A program made the translations under genes and the position numbers. Positions 23,061 through 36,100 of a stretch of DNA of 64,000 bases are shown here, one piece after another. Below the pieces are notes generated by a model. The model worked only from the letters and a program-made list of their open reading frames with translations, made no database searches and was not told the DNA's origin. This stretch comes from Pyricularia pennisetigena (lineage: Eukaryota; Ascomycota; Sordariomycetes; Magnaporthales; Pyriculariaceae). The stretch lies in contig NC_043742.1 of NCBI RefSeq assembly GCF_004337985.1, forward strand, positions 1,474,176-1,538,175, in the 5' to 3' direction. Every line of letters begins with the position of its first letter. Position 1 is the stretch's first letter.

Positions 23061-25026
23061 TTTAACAAAATAAATTTGGCGAATTTGTTTAAAATAGGTA
23101 TAAATACGCAAATAATGAAAAAATTGGTTTTAAAAATATTGGATAAACAAATATATAATTGGGGCTTTTTTTTATTATAAAGCATTAAAATAATAACTTT
23201 TACCCAATAATTTTAGCATTTAAAAAATCCTAATAAATTTATAGCTAAAACTGTGTTAGCGTTACCATTTTTTTTCAATTGGCAAAACTATCCCCAAAGT
23301 GGTTGGGTGGGTATAATATGTTTATTACCGGAAAAAAAGGCCCTAAAAACAATACGCCCAAAATTCCAACGGATGGTAGGAATATTATACCTGGTTCGCA
23401 CTTTTTGCATAAAAATAAAATAAAAAAAGCAATATAATTTTGGGGAGGCCGAAAACAAATATTCGGGAAAATGCAAATCCATATAAAAATATCCCAATTA
23501 CGTGCCGGAGTGCGACGCCGAAATTACCTTAAAAACTTTATAAAGGTAAAAACTAATAGGAAAAACCCGTTATAAAATTTATTTTTAACCAATATATATA
23601 TAGCGACCTGTTGGGGGTAGGCGATTATGGCGGCGAACCCGGGTTATTAAAATATCCCTGCAATTTGTAAATGGGGTATCCAGGTATTATAATTCCTTTT
23701 ATTTGGGTAAATATCCTATAATACCGGGTGGTAAAAATTTCGTATTTGGTTCGCATTTTTTGCGTAAACGAAAACCGGAAACGGTAATATAATTTCGGGG
23801 AAATTAAGGATAAATATTTGGGAATACGCCTAACTTTTCCCCGGAAATATTTAAACCCAAACAGCTACGATAGCTAAAACTGGGTTTCGAAACCATTTAA
23901 ATTGGGTTAAGGCGTTGGTGGTTGTTATAATTTTTTATAATTCGTTAATATAATTGTGCAATAATAAAGTTTAAAATTTATCGTGTTTTTATAACGCGTT
24001 ATTAAAAAAGTTCGTTATATATCCGCCCAAATTTGGATTAATTAATAAACGGTAATACCCCTAAAATATTGTATAACCTAATAGGGTATAAATCGATACA
24101 AATATATTCCGATTAAATACCTGAACGTTATTCCAAACTACCCATTTAAAAGGCACTATAAAAGGAAAAATTAATAGGAATTAGCCCGCCATAAAATATA
24201 CCCTTTAAAAAACCTTTTATCCTCGACTTTTTAATCCTTTTTACTTGAAATCGGGGGTTAATAATTTTAACCAATTTTATTTTTAATTATATACGCAAAT
24301 TAATTAAATGTTTCGCAGGTAATAACCTATTAGGAATAGGAAATTACAGCAACGAGCCCGAATTTTTATATTTTTTATTATTGGTGTTTTCCGGTCGATA
24401 TCCTTAAAATAGGCATAATTAACTACGGAAACCTCCTAATAAATGCATTTGCGGTTATAGGAGGATGGTTAAAAGCTTTATACCGTGCAGTAAATCCCGG
24501 GATATTATTATATAATTATCCTTTCCAAAAACTCCGTGAAAGTAAAAACTAATAGGAACGAACCCGTAACGAAAAATCCCTTTAAAATTAATTTCGCCTT
24601 TAATCCTTCGTCCTATATATATGTTTTTTTAGGTATTTGCCCCATAATTGCCACGAATTGGGTTCTATATTATACCTATTGTGGAATGTTTGCTTCTTAT
24701 TATACAACCCCCCTCCGGATGATTTCCGAAACAGGATTTTTTTTTTTAAAACGTATCCAAAATACCATAGTTAAAATTTAGCAAGCTTTTCGGTGGCAAA
24801 TTTTTAATTGCTATATTTTTAAAACAAATTTGCTTAAACTGCATCGGCCTGATTTTCCACCGGCTATAGTTTTTTTTAACTTAAAAAACGTAAAGTTTCG
24901 ATTTTTTAACCATTTTAGAAATAGGTTATCGCCATAATTAGGAGGGTAATTTGTTCCACATTATGCTACCATAAAAGCCATAAACCCGTTAGGTTTCTAA
25001 ATATTATATTACCGCCTTTAATTGCA
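23061..25026. repeat. RIP-degraded repeat region, no gene seen
   Basis: Copies of the dispersed motif (about 23,546, 24,165 and 24,538) and a degenerate second copy of the 16,700-17,100 arrangement (about 23,900-24,230) are visible. No named gene. Confidence 0.5.
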
Positions 25027-25750
25027 TCAATCTAACCAACCAAAACCATTTGCCGCCTCGATATAAATTGCTATAAAATGTAAATCATATATATACTGCT
25101 CAATCCTATTAAAACTAGTAGCAATTTGCTAACGATGCGCGGGTCGACCTATGCAATTTAGCACCAAATATATAGGACCCCGAATACCAGGCAGGAAATG
25201 TTATAGCAACAAATCCAAACCCCGCCAGGATCCGGTCATTTGGCAGTATTCCAAAAATTTGAACGAGCGCTGGAAACAGCCGGTAATATATTTTCGCTGG
25301 ATAATAACCGTAAACGAGCAAAATTTCATAATTCCACCGATATAATTAGGTTTTTTAATATAATAACGACTTTATTAAATGCTTAAAATATTACGAATCG
25401 AATAAAAATAAATTTTACCCAAAATACCGCTAAATTAAGCAATATAGGCATTCTTTGCGCATATTCCATACTGAAAAAAAACCAAATTCGTCCCAACTTC
25501 AATAAATAATTGTTATTACCCTCGAATACCTGGTAAAACCCACGCGTTGTCACGTTTCCAAATAACGCCAATTTACAGTTTAACGCCGACGCTACCACTT
25601 GGGTTTCCGGCGGTTCGATATACGAACAATTTTCCCTATTAATTGCAAATTATGCATTACCTTTTTTACCAATCTAAACCATAAATCCAAACCAGCCATC
25701 TTTACTTATTAAACCGCATACATCTTTTACGGCAGCATTTTACAACGTTG
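25027..25750 (-). pseudogene. Unidentified protein-coding relic
   Basis: On the minus strand from about 25,347 to the TGA at 25,027-25,029 a single frame reads protein-like sequence with only two stops before its end. It includes FLEYCQMTGSWRGLDLLL, HFLPGIRGPIYLVLNCIGR, and SFNRIEQYIYDLHFIAIY. Upstream (to about 25,740) another coherent stretch reads VCGLISKDGWFGF and AINREKLFVYRTAGNPSGSVG in a different frame. I do not recognise the family and cannot tell whether these are one gene or two. Confidence 0.35.
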
Positions 25751-28700
25751 CAACGTACCCAATTATGTTATTTGGTCCGCAAAACCAGATAATTTTTTTC
25801 GTTTCCCAACCTAAACCGTATATTTAAAAGCATTAATTTGCATACGGGATAACAATTGTGGGATTATATTTAAATTATAAATAAGCTAATTCCATATTAT
25901 TTTATAATTTTTTGCAAAGCATTAGGTTTATATTCGCGTAATTATTTTAACCTCCGGCCACAAAACCAGGTATATTAGCAAAAAATACCTGGTTTTATAA
26001 ATATAGGTCCCGGAATGTTAATAACTCGAAATGTAAAATAAAAAAACCTATTATATAACGTCCGAATGGTGGGAAACCGCCCAAAACCGCGATATTGGGA
26101 TTATGGATATAACGGTCGCCAATTTTCCTCCCGTAACAACCTTTTAAAATATTAAATTATATTTGAACCTGCCAAATTAATATACCATTAAGCACGGGTT
26201 TTAATTAGTGGTGCGCGAAGCCAATGGCAATTCTGGAGCATATTTCTATTTTTACAAATAAAGATTCCCGTGGTACGAAAATCTTCTATGCACGACCAGG
26301 ATAGGAAATTGAGGGCTTTGTTACGATTAAGGTATCGGGTAACCTGTTTTTATAGTAAAATATAGTAGGTTAAAACAATTAAGCATTTAATTGGGTATTC
26401 GGGGATTTTTAATAATTGGGGTGAAATTATAATCGATTCCTGGGTAAATAATAAATTAATTGCTAATAAATAATCCTAAACCAAGTTTTTCGTTTAACCG
26501 AATTCAATAATTTAACGGTTATTAAAAACCGATTTTTTTTCCAAAATTATTATTAAACACGTTTTAAAACATTAACCGAACGGATTATTAAAAACGGTTG
26601 GCGGGTAGCGGGTTTATAACCGGTTAATATAAATAAACTATATTATTAAACCCCCTATTTTTGGAAAATCGAAATTTTTAACAACACGTTCCAGCAAAAC
26701 CTTGCCCAATACGCGTCCAAATCGCCTTTTTACCTAAAAGTTTTGGGAATATATCGCGTTCCATTTAAAATGGTTTTTTAATGGGTTGGAAACCCCGGAA
26801 AATGCGAAAAATATTAAATCGTAATTAGGCTTTTATTTTCGGTTAACCGGAAGCAATTCCATACAACGATTATTGTTTTCGAAAATCCAAAAAAATTGGG
26901 ATTCCAAAAACCTAAAACTGGTAATAGCTGGTTTTCGAACTTTTGATTTATTTAGCCTACATTTAATTAATATAATTTTTGAATTTAATAATTAAAAGGG
27001 TAAAAGGTTTTTTGGTGGTAATTATTAAACAGTAAAATATATAATATATCCCGTGGTTACCATATATGTTTTTATCGCCGTTTCCCATAAGACCGTTACC
27101 CGAAACGTCCATCCTCAAAAAGGGTGACCCTGCGCCGCCGCCATTAGACCTTCGAGTTTTTCCCAAATTATCTCCCAGTCAATTTCCGGAAAATGCGGTT
27201 AACGACGATAAAAACGAGGATATATTGTTTCGCGCCTCGATAATTGCGATCCTCCCAATAAAATTAAGGTTAAGGAATATAAAATTTCCACGGTACCCTA
27301 AAAATTTCAACTTTATAATTTACAATTAGTGGTAAAGGGTATTTACCCAGCCATTTAATCGCCCTCCTAACCCCAATTAAAAATATTTTTAACGCAGGCT
27401 GCCCGAGGAAACAGGCCTCCAAAATAATTCGGTAACTGGCGAAAATAATACCGTTGGTCGATTATTCCGTTTACAATCGGATATAACAATATTCGGAAAT
27501 AATCCCGGAAATAACCCAATAAATAATATCCGTTCCAATTCCTAACAAACATTAATGGAATACAACGCGGATAAACCCCTATTACGAGTTGTCGGTTTCG
27601 AATACTTTCCGAATCCACAGGCTCGTTTATCCCTGGTGGTGGCGGTTTCGCCCCCCGAATCCGACCAGCAAAAAAACTACCGCCGAATTGAATTGCATAC
27701 GTATTTTTTTGTGAACGAGCGTTTTAAATTAAGCCTTTCCCGCGATATCAGGTTATTTTCCTCCAAACTTTATACGTAAACCGATTAGAAAATATTGGGC
27801 TTAAAATATAAATTAAATTAATAAGCGACAATTATTTGTTTTAACTGCTATAGGTTTATTAAACGGGTATGTTTAACCGCGTCCCGATTGGCCTGGGTAT
27901 GCGTAGCAGTATGGCAGCCCTTTAAATTAAAGTACAATTTAACCAGGTTAGCCTTCGATCTCCAAAAGCGGTCCAACGGCGGGCTAACACAATTCCAAAC
28001 TGAAATATGGGTTTTATTTTTTAAAAAAATGGATGAATAAACCTAACGTACAATCCCAATCGCGGCAATCCTAACGTTATTTTTTTCGGCTACAATATTT
28101 TCAAACTTTATAAGGAATTACCTAAACCAATATGTTTTTATTTATGCATTAACGATTATAAGGGTAAATCCCTATTTATATAATCCCAGAATTTCGATTC
28201 GTTAAAGCAATATATATATTAACCAAAAACTAAAAAAATATATATATTAAAAACGGTAATATAATTTTTTTTTTAAAAAACCCTTACAGGGTAGAGTTAA
28301 TCTTCGCAAATCCTCGAAGGTTATTCCATATATTAAAAAAATTGTTTTAAACTAAACCTAAGGGATGGAAAAAATTATTTGCGTAACGCAAAAAAACCCC
28401 TTTCACAACCCCAAAACCCGAATTTTCCAAAAGATCCCAATTAAAATCTGCTTCCCTGTATTACAATGAAAATAAACCTGTTATATATAAAAATAAAAAT
28501 ATATATGAAACCGCTATAATAGGGGGAAAAAGGATCGGAGGGCTGCCGAGGTGGCGAATTTTGCAAAGTTTATAATCGACAAAACGGGTATAAAATTTTC
28601 TCGTTCACTTATAAAAGATAGTATTATAAATAAAGTCCTGGGGATGTAAATTATTAATTAGTTTTCACCAATTTTTAAAAGTTAATTTAATATATTTGTT

Positions 28701-29004
28701 TCACCGGTTATAAATGTATGGTCGCTTAAAAGGGAAAGTTAGCGGGCGCTAAACCCTTTTGTTTATAAACCTCGTCTACGCGTAAGGATTCGGGGTTAAA
28801 ACAATGTAATTAGTGCGATTCGCTATACCTAATTATCTATTTTGTTTTTTACATACAAAAAAGAGTAAAATGCAATTTGGTTACAGAAAAGAGATAAAGG
28901 GGTTGTATGGAGTTGTGGATGCCTGAAAAATTAGGAATTCGGATTGCACGTAATATCTGCTTATCAGCGTGCATCCACACGCCCAAATGCGATGGTAATA
29001 ATTA
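25751..29004. other. AT-rich RIP-type DNA, no gene named
   Basis: A minus-strand frame at 27,367-27,618 is open for 83 codons and reads protein-like (YPRCIPLMFVRNWNGYYL), but I cannot assign it. The remainder shows nothing I can support. Confidence 0.45.
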
Positions 29005-29135
29005 TTATTCCAACAAAAAATAATATTTTTAAACTTTTTTTAAAATAATTAAAAGCTTATTAATAATATGTTTGAAAAAAATAAAATTATTTTAATATTA
29101 TAAGAAATATTAAAAAAATATTTTTTGTTGGAATA
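29005..29135. mobile_element. Small inverted-repeat (MITE-like) element
   Basis: About 131 bp bounded by near-perfect terminal inverted repeats: TTATTCCAACAAAAAATA at 29,005 and its complement ending TTTTTTGTTGGAATAA at 29,135. The inside is over 85 percent A+T with no coding capacity. No clear target duplication is seen. A simple hairpin of non-mobile origin is possible. Confidence 0.45.
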
Positions 29136-30449
29136 AAGGGAATCGCGGTTAAATTAACAATAGAGCGATAATCCACGTGCAATGCCGTACAGGCCGATTG
29201 CACGTGATTCACCCGCCCAATTGCGGGTTTAAAACGGAAGGACGTTCAAAAGTTCACCTTTAGACAGTTTTATAGAAGACACATAATTATATACCTTTAT
29301 ATCCATATAACAAAGTTCTATTAATTGATCGACATTACGAAAAGCCTATTAACATTTTTATAATTTTTATAATATTGGTAGTATCGAAACCAGGCCAACA
29401 AGTTTATAGTGCAGTAAAATGCTTGCATTCCGACAATATTTGTAATTTATGCAAATGTGTTTCCATAAAAATTATCGATATAAAAAAGGAATTTGTCTAT
29501 AGGGACGGCGATTTCGTTTACGATTATACTAAGGTTATTTTACAAAAAAGGTCGTTATTTTTACGCCAAAATTGCTGAACGCAACAATTTTCAAACTTAC
29601 GAAAACGTTTGGCCATAAACCAAACCTTAATTTACTCCCGCACCTAATCTGCTACCGCAAAATTTATACGTAAAACGGCCAAACCTTTTCGACTATGGCG
29701 ACATTTTTGCTTCAGCAATGGCCGGTTTGCAAATTTTTACAAAAATTAAAGCCTGCGAAGTTTTGCGAAAAACCCGCACCCAAATATTGCGGTATACCTG
29801 GGCTGCGTTACCAAAATTACCCAAAAATTTAAAAATTTCGTTTTTTCCGCCAAATATGGATTAGTACGTTCGGCAGTGGCAATAATCCGACGAATGGTTC
29901 AAATTCAAAATTAAAATGGAAATATTAATTACATTAGGTTTGAAGGAATGTTGCAAAAATTTAACTACAATAGTCGGTAAATATCCTAATAATACAATTG
30001 TTCAAAACCTCAAACAATGCGCTGTTAAAGGTGAAATTTTGTTAATTTAGCCAAAATATCTCCTTTCCTTTAAATTAATAGGATAAAAATATTTTATTAA
30101 TTTGAAAACTGCTTTTGGGAAAATGCTATTACAAATACAAAACTTTTTTAAATCCTGTTCGTAGGATATAATAAATAAAAATAATAAAAATTTTAATATT
30201 AAATTTAAATTGATTTACATTATAGGAAAGCAAAAACCTGTTGCATTTAATTTTAAAAAATGGTTGTTTATTTACCAAATTTTTAATATTATCCGGCAAA
30301 TCTGCCCTTTTATCGCCAAAACGATACCAAAATCGATTAACTATTTTAATCGGTATAAACCGAAATCTTTCCCTTTCGTTCGCGTTTTGGGAAATAATGG
30401 TTAATATTTATTTATATACGCAATCGCCCAAAAAATTTGCGTTATTGGT
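29136..30449. other. AT-rich, possible coding relic
   Basis: A 67-codon + frame at 29,375-29,578 reads KPGQQVYSAVKCLHSDNICNLCKC and EFVYRDGDFVYDYTK, which looks like real protein. No family is recognised. The rest up to the DUF3638 relic contains fragmentary frames that may belong to the same large gene. Confidence 0.35.
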
Positions 30450-31622
30450 TTGGTTAATTTGCCCGTTATTCGCTAAAACGAAACATTTAAAGCGGCGGTA
30501 TATATTTATATAATTAAATAAAATTTTTCTACCGCGCAAATAACGCAGGTTAAAACCGTTGGTTATTACGTATTGTGGAACGATACCAGCAAAAATATTT
30601 TTTTCCTATTCCGAGGCATATTTGCAGGTGGGATTTTCGGGTTTATATTAGGATAAAAACGATGGCGCGTTAATTACGGTTTTAACCCTAATTGCAAACC
30701 CCTAATTGGATTAACGGTCCTATATCGAGCAAAGGATTCGTTATTTCCCCGTTTTAAATTTTTTCACCCCGAAGTTATTTTTTTATTAATTTTATTTAAT
30801 TATTATTATAATAATTTGAACGATAATAATTTATTTATTGTTTTTAAGCATTTTTTGCAATCGGACCAACCAAACGAAAAGTACGAAAAATGGGTTAAAA
30901 ATATGGAATTTTTTCCGGTTTTTTATTATTTTAAAAATATTAACGTTAAAAATAGAAACCAGATAATTTAATACGTTTTCCCGATTTTAAAATATTTTAA
31001 AATAACGGTAAATTATTTTTTAAGCAAAGCGGTATTCCCGAAATATATAAAAAAATTTCCCAGCAAATTTAATATATTTGGATAGGATTTTGGCGCAATA
31101 AAAATACATCCAATTATTGGTTTTAATGGAACGAAAAACTCGCGAAAACTATTACCGCGTTTTGTACAATATTTAAATCTGGAAAAACAACGGCATATTA
31201 ACGCGTTTATTTTTAAGCATTTGCTTCGGGAAAAAATGGTATGGTATTACTACCCGAACGAAAAGCCGGCTGCATAAACGACGCCGAAAAACTGCTAAAA
31301 ATGGTAATAAAATAATCCTTTAAAATCCAAATTATTTTAAACGTCGGTACGCAAATATTGGAGCTTAATAATCTCCAAATTGCCCAAAAATGGCTAAAAA
31401 TAAACCAATCGGCGAATTTTAAAAACTCCAAAAAGCAGGTTTGCGTTTTTTTTAACGGCCACGATAATTTAAAAATTGTTAATTTTCGTGGTACAAACGA
31501 TATTTTTTAAACATTTCCGTATACCCAGCAGTTTAATTAATATTTTGTATTTTTCGACGAAATTTATATTCGCGGTACCGATTTAAAACTACCAATTTAT
31601 TGCCGTATTACCGTTACGTTCG
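30450..31622 (+). pseudogene. DUF3638/DUF3645 giant protein relic, part A
   Basis: The + strand reads the conserved region of the very large fungal proteins carrying DUF3638 and DUF3645, predicted nucleotide-binding proteins of unknown function. In order: LFRGIFAGGIFGFIL, KRWRVNYGFNP, YRAKDSLFPRF, FFHPEVIFLLI, FKHFLQSDQPNEKYEKWV, VFPKYIKKFPSKFN, GFNGTKNSRKLLP. After one frame change near 31,230 it reads NVGTQILELNNLQIAQKWL, VFFNGHDNLKIVNFRG, and FFDEIYIRGTDLKLP, the DEAH-like box of the family, altered. Several stops interrupt it. It ends abruptly at 31,622 where the gypsy LTR begins and resumes at 38,875. Confidence 0.75.
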
Positions 31623-32065
31623 TGTTACGACCAGACAAGTTGGGCCAGTACCAGTGAGGCCAGGCGGGGTCACACCCCTCCTGATAACACTCGACCTGAG
31701 AAAACACCGACCGACAGGAAACAAGATTACGTAAGGGAGAAGATCACGTGACACCACGTGATCGCCAAAAGAAGTGATTTCAGTGATTTGTAAAACTTCG
31801 ATTGGGAATTACAAATTAGACAGATTAAAGGAAATCACATTTGGAATATAGTTTATATAAGGTACGTTTATTACCATATAAATAGATTCGATTTTAGGAT
31901 TGCTTAGCAGCAATCAAATTTTAATTAACCTTAATACTTATTTGAGAACGATTATAATTTCACCCCAGTTATTAAAAACCCCAATTACCCAATTAAAACG
32001 TTTAATTGCTTTAACCTATTGTACTTTACCCTAAAAACAGGTTACCCGATACCTTAATCGTAACA
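31623..32065 (+). repeat. Gypsy 5' LTR
   Basis: 443 bp, TGTTACGACC...CGTAACA. Compared with the 3' LTR nearly all differences are transitions. The 3' copy even has a mutated terminus (TATTATAACC), consistent with RIP. Confidence 0.95.
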
Positions 32066-32125
32066 TTTTAATTGCTCCTGTTTAATATTTTACCTTAAAA
32101 TATACCGAACAATATCGCCGAAATA

Positions 32126-33115
32126 ATGTTTTCCAACAAAACCACCCCTTAAACCCCCTTTACCACTAACGCTCCGGCCAACGTTAACGTTTTGCGTTAA
32201 ATGGTCGCGACGTTCCAAATAAAAAATCGACAATTCCAGGAACGAATAACCGAATAAATTAATCGAACTAATAGGAACTATATTAAATATTTTTTACTAT
32301 TATTTTATAATAGTACCCCAGGTACCCTATAGGGATTTTTTACGGGAACCCGGGTTTACTTTTACTTTAACGAGGATAATTTCGATAATAACGCAGAAAA
32401 GGTTACCTACGCAGTTTCGCTATTAAGGGGCGATGCGTTTACCTGGTTCGAACCAATCCTACGAAACTATTTGGACCACGATAAAGAAAAAAACCGTAAA
32501 GTTGAAACTAACCGTATTTTCGACGATTACGAAAATTTCGAAAAATACCTTAGGGGAGCATTCGGCAACCCAAACGAGGAACGCACAGTTAAACGTAAAT
32601 TGGTACGCCTTACCTAAACCAAATCGGTATCCAAATATGCCAGTAAATTTCGATAAATTACCGCCAAATTACTATGGGGCCCCGAAACCCTAATGGCACG
32701 CTTTTATGCGGGATTTAAAAAAAAAGTTAAAAACGAATTTGTTAAAAAAAAACGACCCGATACCTTAACCGAGTACGTAAAGTTAGCAATTAAAATCGAC
32801 AACCGATTTTACGAACGGAAATTGGAACGACGCGAAGGACGCAGCGTATGGGGGCCAATTTTGCGACAAATTAATACGGGACGCAAATACCAATACCCTA
32901 AACCGCCTCGCCAGTACAATATTTCCTACGGAACATATAACAGACTTATGGACCTTAACGCGACCCAATATAAAAAACCGCGCAAAAATCCCAAAAATGG
33001 CAAATGCTTTAAGTGCGAAAAACCAGGATATATAGCCAAATTTTGTCCCCAAAGCACTCCGGATTTACACCCCGATTCCAAAAAACTACGAGGATTAAAT
33101 ACCACCACCCACTAA
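32126..33115 (+). pseudogene. Gypsy gag
   Basis: An ATG at 32,126 opens a frame broken by several stops. VSLLRGDAFTWFEPILR, FGNPNEERTVKRKL and ARFYAGFKKKVKNEF match the Retrotrans_gag (capsid) pattern. A CCHC zinc knuckle, CFKCEKPGYIAKFCP, lies near 33,005-33,050; its central His reads Tyr-Ile-Ala-Lys here, so the knuckle is damaged. The last 140 codons (32,693-33,115) are uninterrupted. The product would assemble the particle. Confidence 0.85.
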
Positions 33116-36100
33116 TAGATACCACCGGATTAACACAGTTTGAAAAACTGGACCATATATTATAACGATAACTGTATAATTTATAACAACGCAAAAATGG
33201 ACGCAGGATAGTACCCACAAAAATTTAAAGGTATTCGGACCTTAGCAGTAGGAAACCGTGTACTTATTAAAACCAAACCACCGGTACAATTACGCAGGTA
33301 AAACGCCAAATTACCCGAACCTACGGAATTAAATACCTTAAAAAAATTAGAACCAAAACCATTGGGATAAACCTACCGCATCCGGATAATCCAACAAACC
33401 CCAACGGACGAATTTAATAACGAGTTAAAAAACGAATCTAGCGAAAAAAAAATTATATTTTCAAACCTATACAGTGCAGCAAGGGAAAATAACCCTTATA
33501 TATATAAAAAGAAATTTATCGATTTATACCGAAACGACCAATTAGTGCAATTTCCCGGAATATTATTTTGAATATAAATATAAAACCCCATAAAATTAAT
33601 CGATCCAATTTTCGGAAATTACCCAATTTTAAATACCAAATATCCCAAACATATAGAAATCTTTTGGGTAAAATGTTTTCGAAACAATTGCGGATTGCAT
33701 TTTAACAGAAAAATAATCCACGATTTTTTCCCACGACGACGCAAAACAATAGGTATCCACGAAATATATACCACCACTGAATTACCCAATTGGGAAATTA
33801 AAATAAGATTTAACACCGAACCAGCGGTAATTTTCACTTTTTATAACGACTACCCCATGGCATACTATAACCAAAGATAATTCCCATAATACGAATGCAC
33901 CCGAAACATTTGCAAAGTACATATATTAACCAAAGCACAGGTATGGTACGAAACGAAGTTACGATAACCAGGACCCGTACCTATAACCAGAATTGTGTGG
34001 AACCCCAACGTTAAAAACAACGAAATACCCACAAACGCACGAAAAACGCCTGCACCAATAGGGCACCGATTTGATAAAATTAACGTTAAAAACAGCCATA
34101 CGCCCCGAAATAAGAAGAATAAAAACCCACGACGCGAGTCCAGCAAGCCAAAAAACTAGGACAGCCAAACGGTACAGGGTACTAAACGGTAGCAATAAAA
34201 ACGGAATAAAGAACTTTAAACGCCACGTAAACTACGAAAACAATACACGAACACATATTCCTAAATATACGATTTAATGGAAAACTTATACGAACGCTCC
34301 TTAATAACGGAGCACAAAACAATTACATTTTTCCAAAAATCGTAAAAAAACGACGAATATTTTGGCGATAAAAGGAAAAATTATATCGATTATAAACCGT
34401 AAAAGGAAAGGCAGTTTTATACGGGAACGGCATTATCGAAACAAAGACCGTACACCTTTGGATGGAAAATTATAAACGAAAAAAACAAATCATTTTAAAT
34501 ATTACGGAAATAGGGAATAAAAACATGATTTTAGGAATTCCCTGGTTTAAAAGGAGCAACCCCCGGATAAATTGGATTATAAACCAAATTTAATGGGAAA
34601 AATACCTAATTATTAAACGACCTCCAACATAATAGGGTTTATACAGGAAATATAGGGCACGGAAAAACCAAATAAAACAAATGGCGTATTTACAGGGAGG
34701 ACGACCAACCCCGGAGCCAATATTGGAAAAAAAGCGATTATCTATAGGCTAAAACCGATCCAATTACACAATATAAACCACGAAAAAATAAACCAAAAAC
34801 GGTAAAATCCCAGAAAAATACCAAAATTATATACAATTATTTAGCCAAAAATTCGAAATAGGATTACCCGAGCACAGTCCGTTCGACTACGAAATACCAT
34901 TAAAAAAAGGAATCCAACCAAAATTCCACAAAATATACGGTTTAAATCCGACATAAATGGAGGCTTTAAACGAATATTTCGCGGAAAATTTTAAAAAAAG
35001 TTACATTAAACCATCGATATTACCAGCAGGATACCCAATCCTTTTCGTACCAAAGAAAAACGGAAAATTACGATTATGCGTAAATTATAAACAATTAAAC
35101 GATATTACAATAAAAAATTGCTACCCGCTCCCACTAATAGGAAAACTTCGAAACATGCTCTACCAAATACAATAATTTACGATATTAAACCTTAAAGGAG
35201 CATATAATTTAATCCGTATAAAGGAAAACGAGGAATGGAAAACAGCATTTCGCACCAGACGAGGATATTACGAATACCTGGTAATACCTTTCGGTTTTAC
35301 CAACGCCCCCGCAACTTTTCAAACCATAATTAACCACGTTTTTAAGGAATGCCTAAACATTTTTATCGTTATTTACCTGGACGATATTTTTGTTTTTTCC
35401 AAAACGTTGGAAAAATATAAGAAATACGTCCATACAGTTTTACAAAAGCTATAAAACGTTAAACTTTTAATTAAACCCGAAAAATGCATTTTTTACAGCA
35501 AACAAATCAATTTCCTAGGATATATTATCGCCCCTGGAAAAATTAGGATAGAAAAATTAAAAATTTAAACAGTAAGGGAATAGCCCCAACCACAGAACGT
35601 AAAAAACGTTCGGGCATTCCTTGGATTCGTAAATTTTTATAAAAAATTTATTAAAGGTTACGGCGCGATCGCCACCCTATTGACCAATATAACCAAAAAG
35701 GATTTAAAGTTCCAATAGACGGAATAAATACAGCAAGCTTTCGAACAATTACGAAATGCAATAGCATAAAAACCGATTTTTAAGATACCAAACCCAACGA
35801 AATTTTTCGAAATCGAAACCGACGTATCCGATTACGCAATTGGAGGACAATTTAGCCAACGAAACGAAAAAGGACGCCTGCACCTTTACGCCTTTTTTTC
35901 ACAAAAGTTACATAAACCAGAATTTAATTACCAAATCCACGATAAAAAATTTATAATTATTATCCGAATATTTGAAAAATGGAAACCACAATTATCCGGA
36001 ATTAAATACGAAATATTAGTTTATACGGACTATAAAAACTTAACCCATTTTACCACCAACAAAGTGTTAAACAAACGACAAATTAAATGGGCAAAATTCC

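Noticed and set aside
29005..29135. CRISPR-like or other prokaryotic array
   Set aside because: Eukaryotic window. Only one inverted pair is present, with no regularly spaced direct repeats.
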